Part shown: in pieces, positions 18,847 to 28,196 of the stretch
Layout of the letters: every line of letters starts with the position of its first letter
Numbering within the stretch: the stretch's first letter is position 1
NCBI GenBank assembly: GCA_947479455.1
Contig: CANJZE010000003.1
Span: 84,956 to 148,955 of the forward strand
DNA length: 64,000 nucleotides
Direction of reading: 5' to 3'
Origin: Bacteroidota bacterium
GTDB taxonomy: Bacteria; Bacteroidota; Bacteroidia; Chitinophagales; LD1
Program-made: the position numbers and the translations under genes
Notes under the pieces: model-generated
Database searches by the model: none
Seen by the model: only the letters and a program-made list of their open reading frames with translations
What the model was told of the DNA's origin: nothing

Positions 18847-18854
18847 TATATTCG
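18847..18854 (+). promoter_or_regulatory. Putative -7 box (TATATTCG)
   Basis: TATATTCG, one change from TAnnTTTG, lies 26 bp upstream of the ATG at 18881. Confidence 0.4.
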
Positions 18855-18880
18855 ACACCAAAATAAATATTAACTCTAAG

Positions 18881-20026
18881 ATGATATCCAACAAATTGAG
18901 AATCGTTTTTGTCTTTTTCCTGTTTGTTTTTTTTGAAAACAGTTTTGGGCAAACTTGGGTGGATAGTTTAGATAGCTATGCGCGTGAAGCTTTTTTGCCC
19001 GCCAAAAATTACAAATGGCGATGGACACACGCTGCCTTGCTCAACACTATGATGAAACAGTATGACGACTGTGCACCCGAGCAAAAGCCCTTGTATCTAG
19101 GTTACATTAAAACCGCTATGAGCAAAACCTATGCGGTGGCAAATGGCAAAACACCTAACTCAGTAGCATCGGCAATGGGTTTGGCTTTTTTATACAGCGT
19201 AACTAAAGAAGAGAAATACAAAACCAAAGCTGAGCAAGTGTATGCCGACTATCTGAAAATAAGACGCACGAAAGAAGGTGCTGTTTCGCACCTCATGCTC
19301 TTTACAGAGTTGTGGGATGACACCATGTTTATGATTGGCGAGTTTTTATTGAAGATGTATGCCGCTACCGGAGATGAAAAATACCTGGATGAGTTTGTAA
19401 AACAGTTTCGATTACACCGCGAGAAATTACAGAACAAAGAAAATGGTTTGTGGGTGCACGGTTGGGATAGCGATAACAAAACGCATTGCACATTTTGCAG
19501 CGAAATGTATTGGGCCGATAAACAAAAGCGAACGAGTACCGAAATATGGGGCAGAGGAAACGGTTGGATTGTTGTAACATTGAGCGATGCACTTGAAACT
19601 ATTCCTAAAACAAATGTTTATTGGACCGAACTCGCGGGTTATTTAAAAGAAATGCTAGTGCGTTTGCCTGAATTACAGGAGGTGCAGACGGGGCATTGGT
19701 ATCAGTTACCCGTACGCAAAGGTGAAAAAGACAATTGGATAGAAAGTTCCTCTACTGCCATGTTTGCCTATGGTATAAACGTGGCTCTTGATTTAAGTTT
19801 GGTAAACGATACTGCTTACCGTACATGTGTAAACCGTGCTTACAAAGGTTTGCGCCAATACAGCACTATAACTGCCGGTAAACATTACCTCACCGCAAAA
19901 AATGTGTGTATAGGAACCTGTATTGGGCATACAAAATATTACTTCAAACGAAAATCCATAACCGGCAGCCCATATGGCTTGGGTATGTTTATTCAGTTTG
20001 GTAGGAGGTATGAAAAGCGAATGTGA
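18881..20026 (+). CDS. Glycoside hydrolase of the GH88/GH105 (unsaturated uronyl hydrolase) type, 381 aa
   Basis: The signal peptide ends near ENSFGQ (residue 24). The alpha/alpha-barrel hydrolase has WTHAALLNTMM, the acidic catalytic segment ELWDDTMFMIGEFLLKMY, GLWVHGWDSD, and the late TGHWYQLPVRKGEKDNWIES and SSTAMFAYGI. GH88/GH105 enzymes hydrate the 4,5-unsaturated uronic acid left by polysaccharide lyases on rhamnogalacturonan, ulvan or similar glycans. The enzyme probably acts in the periplasm. No lyase or SusCD is adjacent, so it is not in a classic utilisation locus. Placement between GH88 and GH105 is not resolved by eye. Confidence 0.8.
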   Translation: MISNKLRIVFVFFLFVFFENSFGQTWVDSLDSYAREAFLPAKNYKWRWTHAALLNTMMKQYDDCAPEQKPLYLGYIKTAMSKTYAVANGKTPNSVASAMGLAFLYSVTKEEKYKTKAEQVYADYLKIRRTKEGAVSHLMLFTELWDDTMFMIGEFLLKMYAATGDEKYLDEFVKQFRLHREKLQNKENGLWVHGWDSDNKTHCTFCSEMYWADKQKRTSTEIWGRGNGWIVVTLSDALETIPKTNVYWTELAGYLKEMLVRLPELQEVQTGHWYQLPVRKGEKDNWIESSSTAMFAYGINVALDLSLVNDTAYRTCVNRAYKGLRQYSTITAGKHYLTAKNVCIGTCIGHTKYYFKRKSITGSPYGLGMFIQFGRRYEKRM

Positions 20027-20201
20027 GGTTTTGAAAGTGTGAGCAGGATACACAAAAACCGGTCGTGACCATTCTCCTCATTGGGTTGTAGTTGGTTACA
20101 TAACTGATTTAAATCAAAAAAAATATTTTTCTCAATAGAGGCATTATTCCTTGTTACAATAAAATCATTTCTTAGCGGTCTTACAGATACACTTAAAAAA
20201 A

Positions 20202-21644
20202 ATGAGCAAAGAAATATTTACTGTTGATCTCCACTGCCATCCCAATTTAAAATCGTTTAATTCGGGTTTTCCGAAACCAACCCGCAATATGTGGGAGAAC
20301 ATAGAGCACAAAGCAGAGGGAAGGTTTGCTAAAACTGTCAATGAAATTTCGCAACATGTGCTTAAAGAATCGCAAACGAATCTCTACAAACTTGCTGAGG
20401 GTAAAGTTCGCGTGTTTCAAATTTCGCTTTACCCAACTGAGCGAGGCTTCATTCACATGCGCAATATTCCTAAAATTTTAATTGGTAATCGAGGTGTGAA
20501 TACCTTGCAGGCGGTCATTACCGGTTACGAAAAGGCAAGTGTGATGGAAATGAAAAAACATTACAACTATTTCGAAGACCTTCAAAGAGAATATGAATAC
20601 GTGTATGCACAGCAAGGTAAAAGCCCCGATAAAAAACACGCCTTTGTTTTGGTGAATAATTATATAGAACTTGAAGAAGCGCTTAAAGATAAAAACACGC
20701 TAATAGGCATCATTACGATTGAAGGTGCACATGTATTTGGCACGGGCGCACCGCTTACCGAAAACTTGAGTTTAGAAGAATTGAAAGCGCAACTTACAGC
20801 TAATATTCTCACAGTTAAGCGTTGGGAATTTCCGCCTTTCATGATCAACCTTGGTCATCATTTCTGGAATCATTTGACAGGGCATGCCACCAGTTTCAAA
20901 CGGCCAATAAATGGCTTGGTTAATCAGAACAAAGGAAAGGACAAAGGAATTACAGAAGCGGGTTGGCATGTCATTCGTGAGTTATTGAGTAGAAAAAATG
21001 GAAAGCGCATCTTAATTGATACCAAACATATGAGTTTGGTGGCGCGCAAGGAGTATTATGCTTTTATAAACAATTATAATTATGTAAATCCCGAAGACAT
21101 GATTCCGGTTGTTACCAGCCATGCGGGTGTCAATGGTTACAGCACTATGGATAGTTCAATTAAAGAGCCCGATGTTGTTCCAAAGACTAGGCATCACCGT
21201 TTTTATCGGTGGAGTATTAACATTTCGAACGAAGAAGTACGCATGATACGTGCCTCTGGTGGGTTAATAGGTTTAATGATGGATAGAGGAATGCTTGGCG
21301 GACTGAATACAATAAAAAATGTAACCAGTATTAATGATACAGAAAAGCAACGCAAGGAATATGCACGGTTGTTTTGGGATAATGCTTTTCAAATAGTTAA
21401 AGCCATTGGCAGCAAAGAGGGTTGGGATGTGGTAGCTATTGGAACTGACTTTGACGGAACCATCACACATATGGAACCTTACGAATCTGCAACAAAACTA
21501 CCTTTGCTGGAAAGTGATTTAAAAGATTACTTAAAAGCAAATCGATATCAAGAAGAATTATGGTTTGGTTATTCGCCTGAGGAATTGGTCAGAAAGATCA
21601 TGCAAACGAATGCTATGAACTTTTATAAATTTTTTTTTGTATAG
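20202..21644 (+). CDS. Membrane dipeptidase (peptidase M19)-like metallohydrolase, 480 aa
   Basis: This is an amidohydrolase-fold enzyme of the renal dipeptidase family. Metal-binding motifs are visible as VDLHCHPN near the N-terminus, TIEGAHVFG, LIDTKHMS, VTSHAG and, near the C-terminus, VVAIGTDFDGTITHMEP. Family members cleave dipeptides, often including D-residues. There is no signal peptide, so it appears cytosolic. It is longer than typical M19 proteins because of an insert near residues 100-160 (YEKASVMEMKKHYNYFEDLQ). It stands alone, 175 bp after the GH gene. Confidence 0.85.
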   Translation: MSKEIFTVDLHCHPNLKSFNSGFPKPTRNMWENIEHKAEGRFAKTVNEISQHVLKESQTNLYKLAEGKVRVFQISLYPTERGFIHMRNIPKILIGNRGVNTLQAVITGYEKASVMEMKKHYNYFEDLQREYEYVYAQQGKSPDKKHAFVLVNNYIELEEALKDKNTLIGIITIEGAHVFGTGAPLTENLSLEELKAQLTANILTVKRWEFPPFMINLGHHFWNHLTGHATSFKRPINGLVNQNKGKDKGITEAGWHVIRELLSRKNGKRILIDTKHMSLVARKEYYAFINNYNYVNPEDMIPVVTSHAGVNGYSTMDSSIKEPDVVPKTRHHRFYRWSINISNEEVRMIRASGGLIGLMMDRGMLGGLNTIKNVTSINDTEKQRKEYARLFWDNAFQIVKAIGSKEGWDVVAIGTDFDGTITHMEPYESATKLPLLESDLKDYLKANRYQEELWFGYSPEELVRKIMQTNAMNFYKFFFV

Positions 21645-21861
21645 TTGAAAATTCACTAACCGCCACTCTATATCTCCCAATCTGTTGTCAGTTTTAATTC
21701 TTACATGAAGTAAGTTAAACACTCTAAAATATGTTGTGGAAAAGAATCAATCGTATTTCTGATGTTTATTCATGTACAATTCATAAAAATTATTTTCTTT
21801 GAACCTTGTAAATCAGTAGTTCGCACTAACACTGATTATTAAAAAACAAAAAACTATCCCG

Positions 21862-22914
21862 ATGAAATTTAGATTTTACTCCATTTTAGTTTGCTTGATG
21901 GGAACTTTGGCTTTGAATGCGCAAGACATTCACTTTTCTCAGTTCTATTCTTCACCATTAACCCTCAACCCTGCATTAACAGGTAACTTCAACGGTTTTT
22001 ATCGCGTAAGTTTTATTTACCGAAACCAGTGGCCAGGTCTTACGAGCAACAATCCTGCATTTTCAACTCCATCGGTAAGTGCCGATGTCTCTTTGTTGAA
22101 AGACAAAATTAAGCATGGTGCTTTGGGTGTAGGCCTTTGCTTTTTCAACGATCAACAAAACGGAAAAACATTTACTCAAAATCAAATACTCCTTTCGTTA
22201 GCCTATAATATGAGCTTTGGTTCTAAATCGCAATTTCAATTAGGTATTGGATTGCAAGGAGGTATTGCTCTGCACAAACTTGATTTCAGTAAATTCCAAT
22301 TCAACGATGGGTTTGATGTAAACGGAAACTATGATGCATCATACAACGGTGAAACCTTTAATCCAGGTAGCAAAATGAAAGGGGTTTTCAATGCAGGTAT
22401 TTTTGCTAAGTATGATTTCTACAAAGGCATGCGTGTTTACGCGGGCTATGCGTTTAACAATGCAACCAACTATAAACAAGATTTTCTTGCAAACAGCGCT
22501 GTATACCGTCTTCCTTTCCGTAGCACTGTTCATGGTGGATTTGAATTCGACATTAAAGACAAAGGAGTTTTGATTCCGGGAGTATTATATATGGGCCAGG
22601 CAAAAGCCAAGGAAGTAAACTTCGGATTGACAGGGGGCGTTCATATTATTAAAGATCCTGCTAAACGAGCTACTTTGTATTTAGGATTGTGGAACCGTAT
22701 GAACACTGGCAACTATACGATGATTCCTAAAATAGGATTTGAGTGGAAAGGTTTCCGTGCCGGATTTGCTTATGATGTTCACCTTGGCAAACAATATAAA
22801 GACTACAAAAACATTGGTGGTAAACTACCACAAGGATTTGAAATTACGTTGAGTTACGTGGGCAATCTATTTACTCCTAAAGAAGATAACTACCTCTTCA
22901 ATCCACGTTACTAA
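21862..22914 (+). CDS. PorP/SprF family type IX secretion membrane protein, 350 aa
   Basis: This outer-membrane beta-barrel belongs to the PorP/SprF family, whose members help secrete or anchor T9SS cargo such as SprB. The signal peptide ends at ALNAQ (residue 20). The family signature QDIHFSQFYSSPLTLNPALT, FNGFYRVSFIYRNQW and the terminal barrel segment FEITLSYVG are all present. It precedes an OmpA-family gene by 54 bp in the usual PorP-OmpA arrangement. Such pairs usually serve a nearby giant type B cargo; two such cargoes are in this window, but neither is adjacent. Confidence 0.92.
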   Translation: MKFRFYSILVCLMGTLALNAQDIHFSQFYSSPLTLNPALTGNFNGFYRVSFIYRNQWPGLTSNNPAFSTPSVSADVSLLKDKIKHGALGVGLCFFNDQQNGKTFTQNQILLSLAYNMSFGSKSQFQLGIGLQGGIALHKLDFSKFQFNDGFDVNGNYDASYNGETFNPGSKMKGVFNAGIFAKYDFYKGMRVYAGYAFNNATNYKQDFLANSAVYRLPFRSTVHGGFEFDIKDKGVLIPGVLYMGQAKAKEVNFGLTGGVHIIKDPAKRATLYLGLWNRMNTGNYTMIPKIGFEWKGFRAGFAYDVHLGKQYKDYKNIGGKLPQGFEITLSYVGNLFTPKEDNYLFNPRY

Positions 22915-22968
22915 AACCCATTTCAAACAAAAAATTTCAATAACCCTTAAGTAAACTAAGCAACTCCT

Positions 22969-25053
22969 ATGAAGTATTTTTTATTAACCCTGATGATTCC
23001 GCTGACATTGATTGCTTTTGCGCAAAAAGACGGTTCAGGTCTTAAGAATGTAGAGAAGTATCCGAAATACAAATGGTGCAAAAAATTAAAAATTGCCAAG
23101 AAAAAAATTGAAGAAGGCAGTTATTATAATGCTGCTCAATATTTAGAGGATGCTTATAAAGATAAACCTGAGAAAATAGTTATCCCTCATTTATTAGGTG
23201 AAGTAAATCGTGTATTGCGCGATTACGAAGCCGCTGAGAAATATTATTTAGTAGTAACTACTAAAGATTTGGAGGCCTATCCAAGTGACCAATTCTATTT
23301 AGGTCAAATGCAAAAAATGAATGGCAAATATGAAGAGGCGCAAAAAACATTGAACAGTTACTTAACTGCAAAACTAGATAAGGGTGACGCCAATTTTAAA
23401 GCATTAGCTAAAGTTGAATTGGAAGGTTGTGATACAGCATTAGCTCTACTTAAAACTCCAACAAAAATCAAAGTTGAAAAAACTGAAGGAGCCGTAAACA
23501 CAGCCATTCAGGATTATTCTCCTAAACCACTTACGGGAAACAGAATTCTATTTTCTTCACAAAAAACAGATACTGCTGTAAATTTATCGAACACTACAGC
23601 CGATCATTATTCTTCAATTTTTACGGCAGAAAAAGCAGGAACATCTTATTCTAATCGCACAGTTTTGTTAAGTCCACCAAACGACCCAAAGACACATACA
23701 GGGAATGCAGTTTTTTCAGCCGATGAAAAAACAATTGTGTTTACAAAATGCGATCAGGCTGCCATTATTAAAATGAAGTGTAAGCTTTTCCGCGCCACTA
23801 AAAACGGTGCTGAATGGAGCAATGCCGAAGAGTTGAAAGGATTGAATACAGAAGAAGCTACCACCACTGAACCTTCATGGGGAGTTGATAAAGACGGAAA
23901 CAATATTCTTTACTTTGTTTCAGATAGAGCAGCCAGCAAAGGCGGCTTAGACATTTTTTATGCTCAGGCGAATGCTGACGGTACATTTGGTGCGGTAGTA
24001 AATGCTGGTGCAGAAATCAATACAGTGGGAGATGAATTAACTCCTTCTTATGACAAGAAAAACAAAATACTTTATTTTTCTTCGAATGGTCATCCTTCTA
24101 TTGGAGGTTTAGATGTGTTTAAAGCAGCAGGAACTCCCGGTAATTGGGGTGCTGCTGTAAATGCAGGAATTCCTATCAATTCATCGGCCGATGATTTGTA
24201 TTTAGCTTTAGATGATAAGGGAGCAAAAGGATTTATGGTATCTAACCGCGTAGGAACTACATCACCACGTGGTGCTACTTGTTGCGATGATATCTGGACA
24301 GTAATTGTTCAACGCGATGTGTATATGAAAGGTATTTATGTAAAGAGAGGCGATGCTACGAATACACCAATATTAGGAGTTGACGCTTCTCTGTATAAAG
24401 TAGCCGGAAATAATTTTGAGTTTGTAGGTAATAACATAACCACTCCTGAAGCATTTGTGTTTCCTGTTAAGAGAGCAACATCTTACAAGATTAACGGAAA
24501 TAAGGAAGGATACTGGCCGGCAATTGATAATTTAACCATTAGTGAAGAGGAAGAGCGCGATACTATTTCGCAGATTTTCTACTTAGATCCTATTGTGAAA
24601 ATTCATATCAAGATACCTAATGTTTATTTTGCGTTCGACAAATCAAATGTTATTGATTTCTACAAAAGCGAAATTGATTCTGTTGTGAAGATACTAAATG
24701 ATCACCCGGCCTATTCAGTAGAAGTACAAGGACATACCGATAGCAAAGGAACCGATGAATACAACGAAAACCTTTCTGTTAAACGTGCAAACGAAGTAAA
24801 GACCTTTTTAGTTAAGAAGAAGAGTATTGCCGATAACAGAATTGTTGTAAAAACATTTGGAGAAAAAATGCCTGCTGTTCCTAATGAACTCCCTTCGGGA
24901 GAAGATGACCCAGAAGGTAGAGCAAGAAACAGAAGAGTGGAGTTTAAAATCATTACTGATAAACCGGATGATGCTCCAGAGTTTGAGAGCTACGGTGAAG
25001 TAGTGAAGGAAGTAAAAACTGGACCGGGTTTTACTTACAAGAAGAAGAAATAA
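22969..25053 (+). CDS. OmpA-family protein with TPR and PD40-type beta-propeller repeats, 694 aa
   Basis: The signal peptide ends near IAFAQ. A TPR-like helical region spans about residues 30-160 (SYYNAAQYLEDAY). A WD40/PD40-like propeller spans about 170-450 (RILFSSQKTD; YFVSDRAASKGGLDIFYA; LYFSSNGHPSIGGLDVFKA). A carboxypeptidase-like beta domain follows, then a C-terminal OmpA domain from about 540 (PNVYFAFDKSNV, VEVQGHTDSKGTDEYNENLS, GRARNRRVEFKI) that binds diaminopimelate in peptidoglycan. The architecture matches PorE-type and SprF-partner proteins that tie the T9SS outer-membrane complex to the wall. It is in an operon with PorP/SprF and ends at a strong terminator. Confidence 0.9.
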   Translation: MKYFLLTLMIPLTLIAFAQKDGSGLKNVEKYPKYKWCKKLKIAKKKIEEGSYYNAAQYLEDAYKDKPEKIVIPHLLGEVNRVLRDYEAAEKYYLVVTTKDLEAYPSDQFYLGQMQKMNGKYEEAQKTLNSYLTAKLDKGDANFKALAKVELEGCDTALALLKTPTKIKVEKTEGAVNTAIQDYSPKPLTGNRILFSSQKTDTAVNLSNTTADHYSSIFTAEKAGTSYSNRTVLLSPPNDPKTHTGNAVFSADEKTIVFTKCDQAAIIKMKCKLFRATKNGAEWSNAEELKGLNTEEATTTEPSWGVDKDGNNILYFVSDRAASKGGLDIFYAQANADGTFGAVVNAGAEINTVGDELTPSYDKKNKILYFSSNGHPSIGGLDVFKAAGTPGNWGAAVNAGIPINSSADDLYLALDDKGAKGFMVSNRVGTTSPRGATCCDDIWTVIVQRDVYMKGIYVKRGDATNTPILGVDASLYKVAGNNFEFVGNNITTPEAFVFPVKRATSYKINGNKEGYWPAIDNLTISEEEERDTISQIFYLDPIVKIHIKIPNVYFAFDKSNVIDFYKSEIDSVVKILNDHPAYSVEVQGHTDSKGTDEYNENLSVKRANEVKTFLVKKKSIADNRIVVKTFGEKMPAVPNELPSGEDDPEGRARNRRVEFKIITDKPDDAPEFESYGEVVKEVKTGPGFTYKKKK

Positions 25054-25066
25054 TAGTTAGTATATT

Positions 25067-25107
25067 ACATAAAAAAGTCCCGCAGTAAAGCGGGACTTTT
25101 TTTATGT
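25067..25107 (+). terminator. Rho-independent terminator after the OmpA gene
   Basis: The 7-bp GC-rich stem GTCCCGC / GCGGGAC is extended by an A-run pairing a T-run and by ACAT/ATGT, with loop AGTAAA. It can act in both directions. Confidence 0.85.
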
Positions 25108-25182
25108 AGTAAAACTCACATGATACAAAGGGTCTTGTTTGTTACGAAGCATTGCTACAGCAGAACGATAGATACCGGTAAT

Positions 25183-25581
25183 TTATTTCAATAAAATAAG
25201 CGAACACTCATCCCTGTAAACGGTCATAGATCCATCCCACGTGCTAATAGCTGATTCTGCATGATAGGAGTACGTGCCAGTAGACAAAGTAAAATTTGCA
25301 CATCCGTTAGAACCGCATACCGGAAAAACTACGGGATAGTATTGCGTAATATAACTCTGCCCATTATGGAGGTAAACGGTAGTAAAGTCGCGGGGGCTAT
25401 CGAACCAAAACACAGCGCGACCTGTAAACTGACAGGTGCCGTTGTCAATCGTAGCCCGACTGTTGTAATTTAATGCGTTGTATTGGGTGCAGCCCATTTC
25501 TTCCTTTTGGCAACCTGAATTTGCACCGATATAAACGAAAGCTGCCAAAGCCAAAATCACTGACTTTATTCTTTTTTTCAT
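25183..25581 (-). CDS. Small secreted lipoprotein, 132 aa
   Basis: The signal MKKRIKSVILALAAFVYIG leads to a lipobox ending GANSGC. The mature N-terminus has GCTQYNALNYNSRATIDNG followed by TC, the short Cys-bounded repeat (GCtd..A.Ny...A..ddGsC) found in many Bacteroidota surface proteins. The rest is a short beta-rich domain with further Cys residues (VCGSNGC; RDECSLILLK). The function is unknown. It stands alone between the OmpA gene and icd. Confidence 0.65.
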   Translation of the reverse strand: MKKRIKSVILALAAFVYIGANSGCQKEEMGCTQYNALNYNSRATIDNGTCQFTGRAVFWFDSPRDFTTVYLHNGQSYITQYYPVVFPVCGSNGCANFTLSTGTYSYHAESAISTWDGSMTVYRDECSLILLK

Positions 25582-25783
25582 GTTTATTGTATTGTATTAA
25601 TAACTGCGCAAAGTTGCAGGAGACAGGCTATTTAATTTTATACAATTTTATAGGAGTGTTACATGATTCACACACGAAGCGCACAAATCTAATTTACGAA
25701 CAGGAGAGGAGTAGTGGTTTTGTTTGTTGATGGTTGTGCCAATCTGTAACATTTCAAAGGTTAATAAACAGCCTTGTTTATAC

Positions 25784-25820
25784 AAAAAAAGCGCGAAGGA
25801 AATCCATCGCGCTTTTTTTT
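25784..25820. terminator. Terminator at the 3' end of icd
   Basis: A 6-bp stem GCGCGA / TCGCGC with a 10-nt loop is flanked by A7 and T8, 20 bp beyond the icd stop on the minus strand. It is the strongest feature of the 260-bp spacer between the lipoprotein start and the icd stop. I see no gene in that spacer. Confidence 0.75.
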
Positions 25821-25839
25821 GATTCTGTTTGAGTCGGAA

Positions 25840-27168
25840 TTAAAAATTACTGATAATCTCTTGAGCAAACTCGCTACATTTTATTTCAGTAGCACCATCC
25901 ATCAATCGAGCAAAATCGTAAGTTACGCGTTTGTTTGCGATAGCACCTTCTAAACCTTTATGAATTAATTGTGCGGCTTTATCCCATCCCAAATATTCAA
26001 ACATCATAGCGCCTGATAAAATAACCGAACCCGGGTTTACCTTATCTAGATTAGCATACTTAGGTGCTGTGCCGTGCGTAGCTTCAAAAATAGCGTGACC
26101 AGTTACGTAGTTAATATTTGCGCCCGGAGCAATACCTATACCGCCCACTTGCGCGGCAAGTGCATCGCTTAAATAATCGCCATTCAAATTGAGTGTAGCA
26201 ATCACATCAAAATCTTCAGGGCGAGTGAGTACTTGTTGAAGTGTGATGTCGGCAATAGAATCTTTTACAATTACTTTTCCTGCGGCTTGGGCGGTTTTCA
26301 TTTCTTGATTAGCAGCGGCTTCGCCATTGGTCTTTTTTGTGTTTTCCCAAGTGTTCCAGGTATAAGTTTGTTCAGCAAATTCAGTTTCTGCTAACTGGTA
26401 ACCCCAATCACGAAACCCCCCTTCAGTAAACTTCATAATGTTTCCTTTATGTACCAGCGTAACTGATTTTTGTTTGTTGGTAATAGCATACTCAATAGCC
26501 GAACGAATTAAACGTTGCGAACCTATTCTTGAAACCGGTTTGATACCAATACCTACACAAGTTTCCGGGTCGCTGTTTTTTAAACGCGCTGCTTTCAAAT
26601 ATTCTTTTCCTTTTTTCTTATCGCTGAAACGAATCTTGCCAAAATCTTTTTCGAAGTTTTTCTTCAAAAATTTCAACACCTTCAAAGCGTCTTCACTTCC
26701 ACCTGCATATTCAATACCTGCATAAATATCTTCGGTATTCTCGCGAAAAATGACCATCGAAACTTTCTCGGGATGTTTTACAGGGGAAGGAGTTCCTGAA
26801 TAGTACCGCACTGGGCGAAGGCAAACATATAAATCCAAAATTTGACGAAGCGCTACGTTTAACGAACGAATACCACCACCAACAGGTGTTGTCAAAGGGC
26901 CTTTAATTCCTACTAAATATTCGCGGAACGCATCGAGCGTTTCATCAGGTAACCAACTTCCGGTTTTGTCGAAACTTTTTTGACCGGCTAAAACTTCTTT
27001 CCATTCAATTTTCTTTTTGCCTTTGTAAGCATGCTCCACAGCTGCATCTAATACTTTTACCGATGCTTTCCAGATATCTGCACCTGTTCCATCTCCTTCA
27101 ATAAAAGGAATTATTGGTTGGTCAGGAACTTTTAATTTACCTCTGCTGATTGTGATTTTTTCTCCCAT
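25840..27168 (-). CDS. icd: NADP-dependent isocitrate dehydrogenase, 442 aa
   Basis: Icd converts isocitrate to 2-oxoglutarate and CO2 in the TCA cycle. The sequence follows the E. coli-type homodimeric enzyme: [54 protein letters not shown], the substrate/Mg loop [19 protein letters not shown], and [20 protein letters not shown] near the end. The ATG at 27166-27168 ([19 protein letters not shown]) is preferred because it aligns with the family N-terminus; another in-frame ATG lies 11 codons upstream. An insert with Lys/Glu-rich residues near 180-200 ([15 protein letters not shown]) lengthens it relative to E. coli. Confidence 0.95.
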   Translation of the reverse strand: MGEKITISRGKLKVPDQPIIPFIEGDGTGADIWKASVKVLDAAVEHAYKGKKKIEWKEVLAGQKSFDKTGSWLPDETLDAFREYLVGIKGPLTTPVGGGIRSLNVALRQILDLYVCLRPVRYYSGTPSPVKHPEKVSMVIFRENTEDIYAGIEYAGGSEDALKVLKFLKKNFEKDFGKIRFSDKKKGKEYLKAARLKNSDPETCVGIGIKPVSRIGSQRLIRSAIEYAITNKQKSVTLVHKGNIMKFTEGGFRDWGYQLAETEFAEQTYTWNTWENTKKTNGEAAANQEMKTAQAAGKVIVKDSIADITLQQVLTRPEDFDVIATLNLNGDYLSDALAAQVGGIGIAPGANINYVTGHAIFEATHGTAPKYANLDKVNPGSVILSGAMMFEYLGWDKAAQLIHKGLEGAIANKRVTYDFARLMDGATEIKCSEFAQEIISNF

Positions 27169-27340
27169 AAGATTTGTTGTTTTTGTTTTTAGCGGTGGCA
27201 ATCCTAAACATTTTTTCCGATTCGACCAATGAAAACAAATAGGTGGGCTAATTCAGGGATTAAAAAATGGATGGGGAAAAATTCTTTAGCGCATTACATA
27301 CTTTTTTCTTTCTCTTGCCGTCATTCTTTTAAAGTAAAAT

Positions 27341-27934
27341 ATGGCGAAAGCGCTTGCAATTGTATTTTTAAGTCTTATTCTTTTAGGAGTTGTATACTTT
27401 TACCTGGATAACAAACCTGCTGAAACAGTCGTGGTTACTCCTGCTCAAGATTCTATTCAAGACGAACACAAAACAAAAAAATCGAAACGCAAATCCGGTA
27501 AACGGTTGCCCCCTGTTGATAGCATTGCCATCCACAAACAGCTACGCGAAATGCTCGTGTTCAATAACGGAATTTTAGTTAAGGGTTATTCCGTGTCGTT
27601 GGGTTCCTCACCTGAGGGCGATAAAGAATTTGAGGGCGATGGGAAAACACCGGAAGGATGGTATTTTATCAATGGTAAAAATCCGAACAGTATTTACCAC
27701 AAGAATTTGGGCGTCAGCTATCCTAATGCAGAAGACATTGCTTTTGCCGCTTCAATTGACAAGCACACCGGTGGCGATATAAAAATTCATGGACTACCGC
27801 AGGGTTACGAAGGGTTTCGGAGGAAATATTTGGCTAAAGATTGGACAGCCGGTTGTATTGCTGTAAGCAATAAGGAAATTGATGAACTATATGATGCAGT
27901 GAAAGTAGGAACGCCCGTTTTTATAACTCCATGA
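27341..27934 (+). CDS. L,D-transpeptidase (YkuD) family protein, 197 aa
   Basis: An N-terminal transmembrane anchor (ALAIVFLSLILLGVVYFYL) is followed by a Lys/Arg-rich linker and a YkuD catalytic domain. The active-site pattern is present as KIHGLPQGYEG, then the nucleophile motif DWTAGCIAVSNKEIDELY with Cys near residue 171. YkuD enzymes make 3-3 peptidoglycan cross-links or attach proteins to peptidoglycan in the periplasm. The domain resembles the murein L,D-transpeptidase subgroup (DGKTPEGWYFINGKNPNS). It is a single gene. Confidence 0.88.
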   Translation: MAKALAIVFLSLILLGVVYFYLDNKPAETVVVTPAQDSIQDEHKTKKSKRKSGKRLPPVDSIAIHKQLREMLVFNNGILVKGYSVSLGSSPEGDKEFEGDGKTPEGWYFINGKNPNSIYHKNLGVSYPNAEDIAFAASIDKHTGGDIKIHGLPQGYEGFRRKYLAKDWTAGCIAVSNKEIDELYDAVKVGTPVFITP

Positions 27935-28136
27935 TAGAAGTGTTGACTACGTGAGACTTTCTCTTTTATTGCTTCTTTAGTTTTTGGGGAGAATTGCCAT
28001 AAATTGGGGGAAGAGCTAAATGAAGAATTTTCAATTTACGCAATTTTTGAATTTTCTGTTTCACCAAAATTTCTCCACGACTTTAATTGCCAAGTGCCCT
28101 ATTTCTCCAATCACTTTCATTTTCTCTCCATTCTTC

Positions 28137-28144
28137 TATATTTG
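28137..28144 (+). promoter_or_regulatory. -7 box of the secDF promoter (TATATTTG)
   Basis: TATATTTGCGCGC is a perfect TAnnTTTG match 52 bp before the secDF ATG at 28197. The 262-bp spacer before secDF otherwise shows no convincing gene. Confidence 0.6.
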
Positions 28145-28196
28145 CGCGCTCTTGTCAAAAACAAGGCTCATTTTTTAGTAAAAAAACAAATTTCAA

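Noticed and set aside
18046-21644. Polysaccharide utilisation locus around the GH88/GH105-type gene
   Set aside because: No SusC/SusD pair, lyase, sulfatase or hybrid regulator is nearby; the neighbours are an FGE-like protein and an M19 peptidase.
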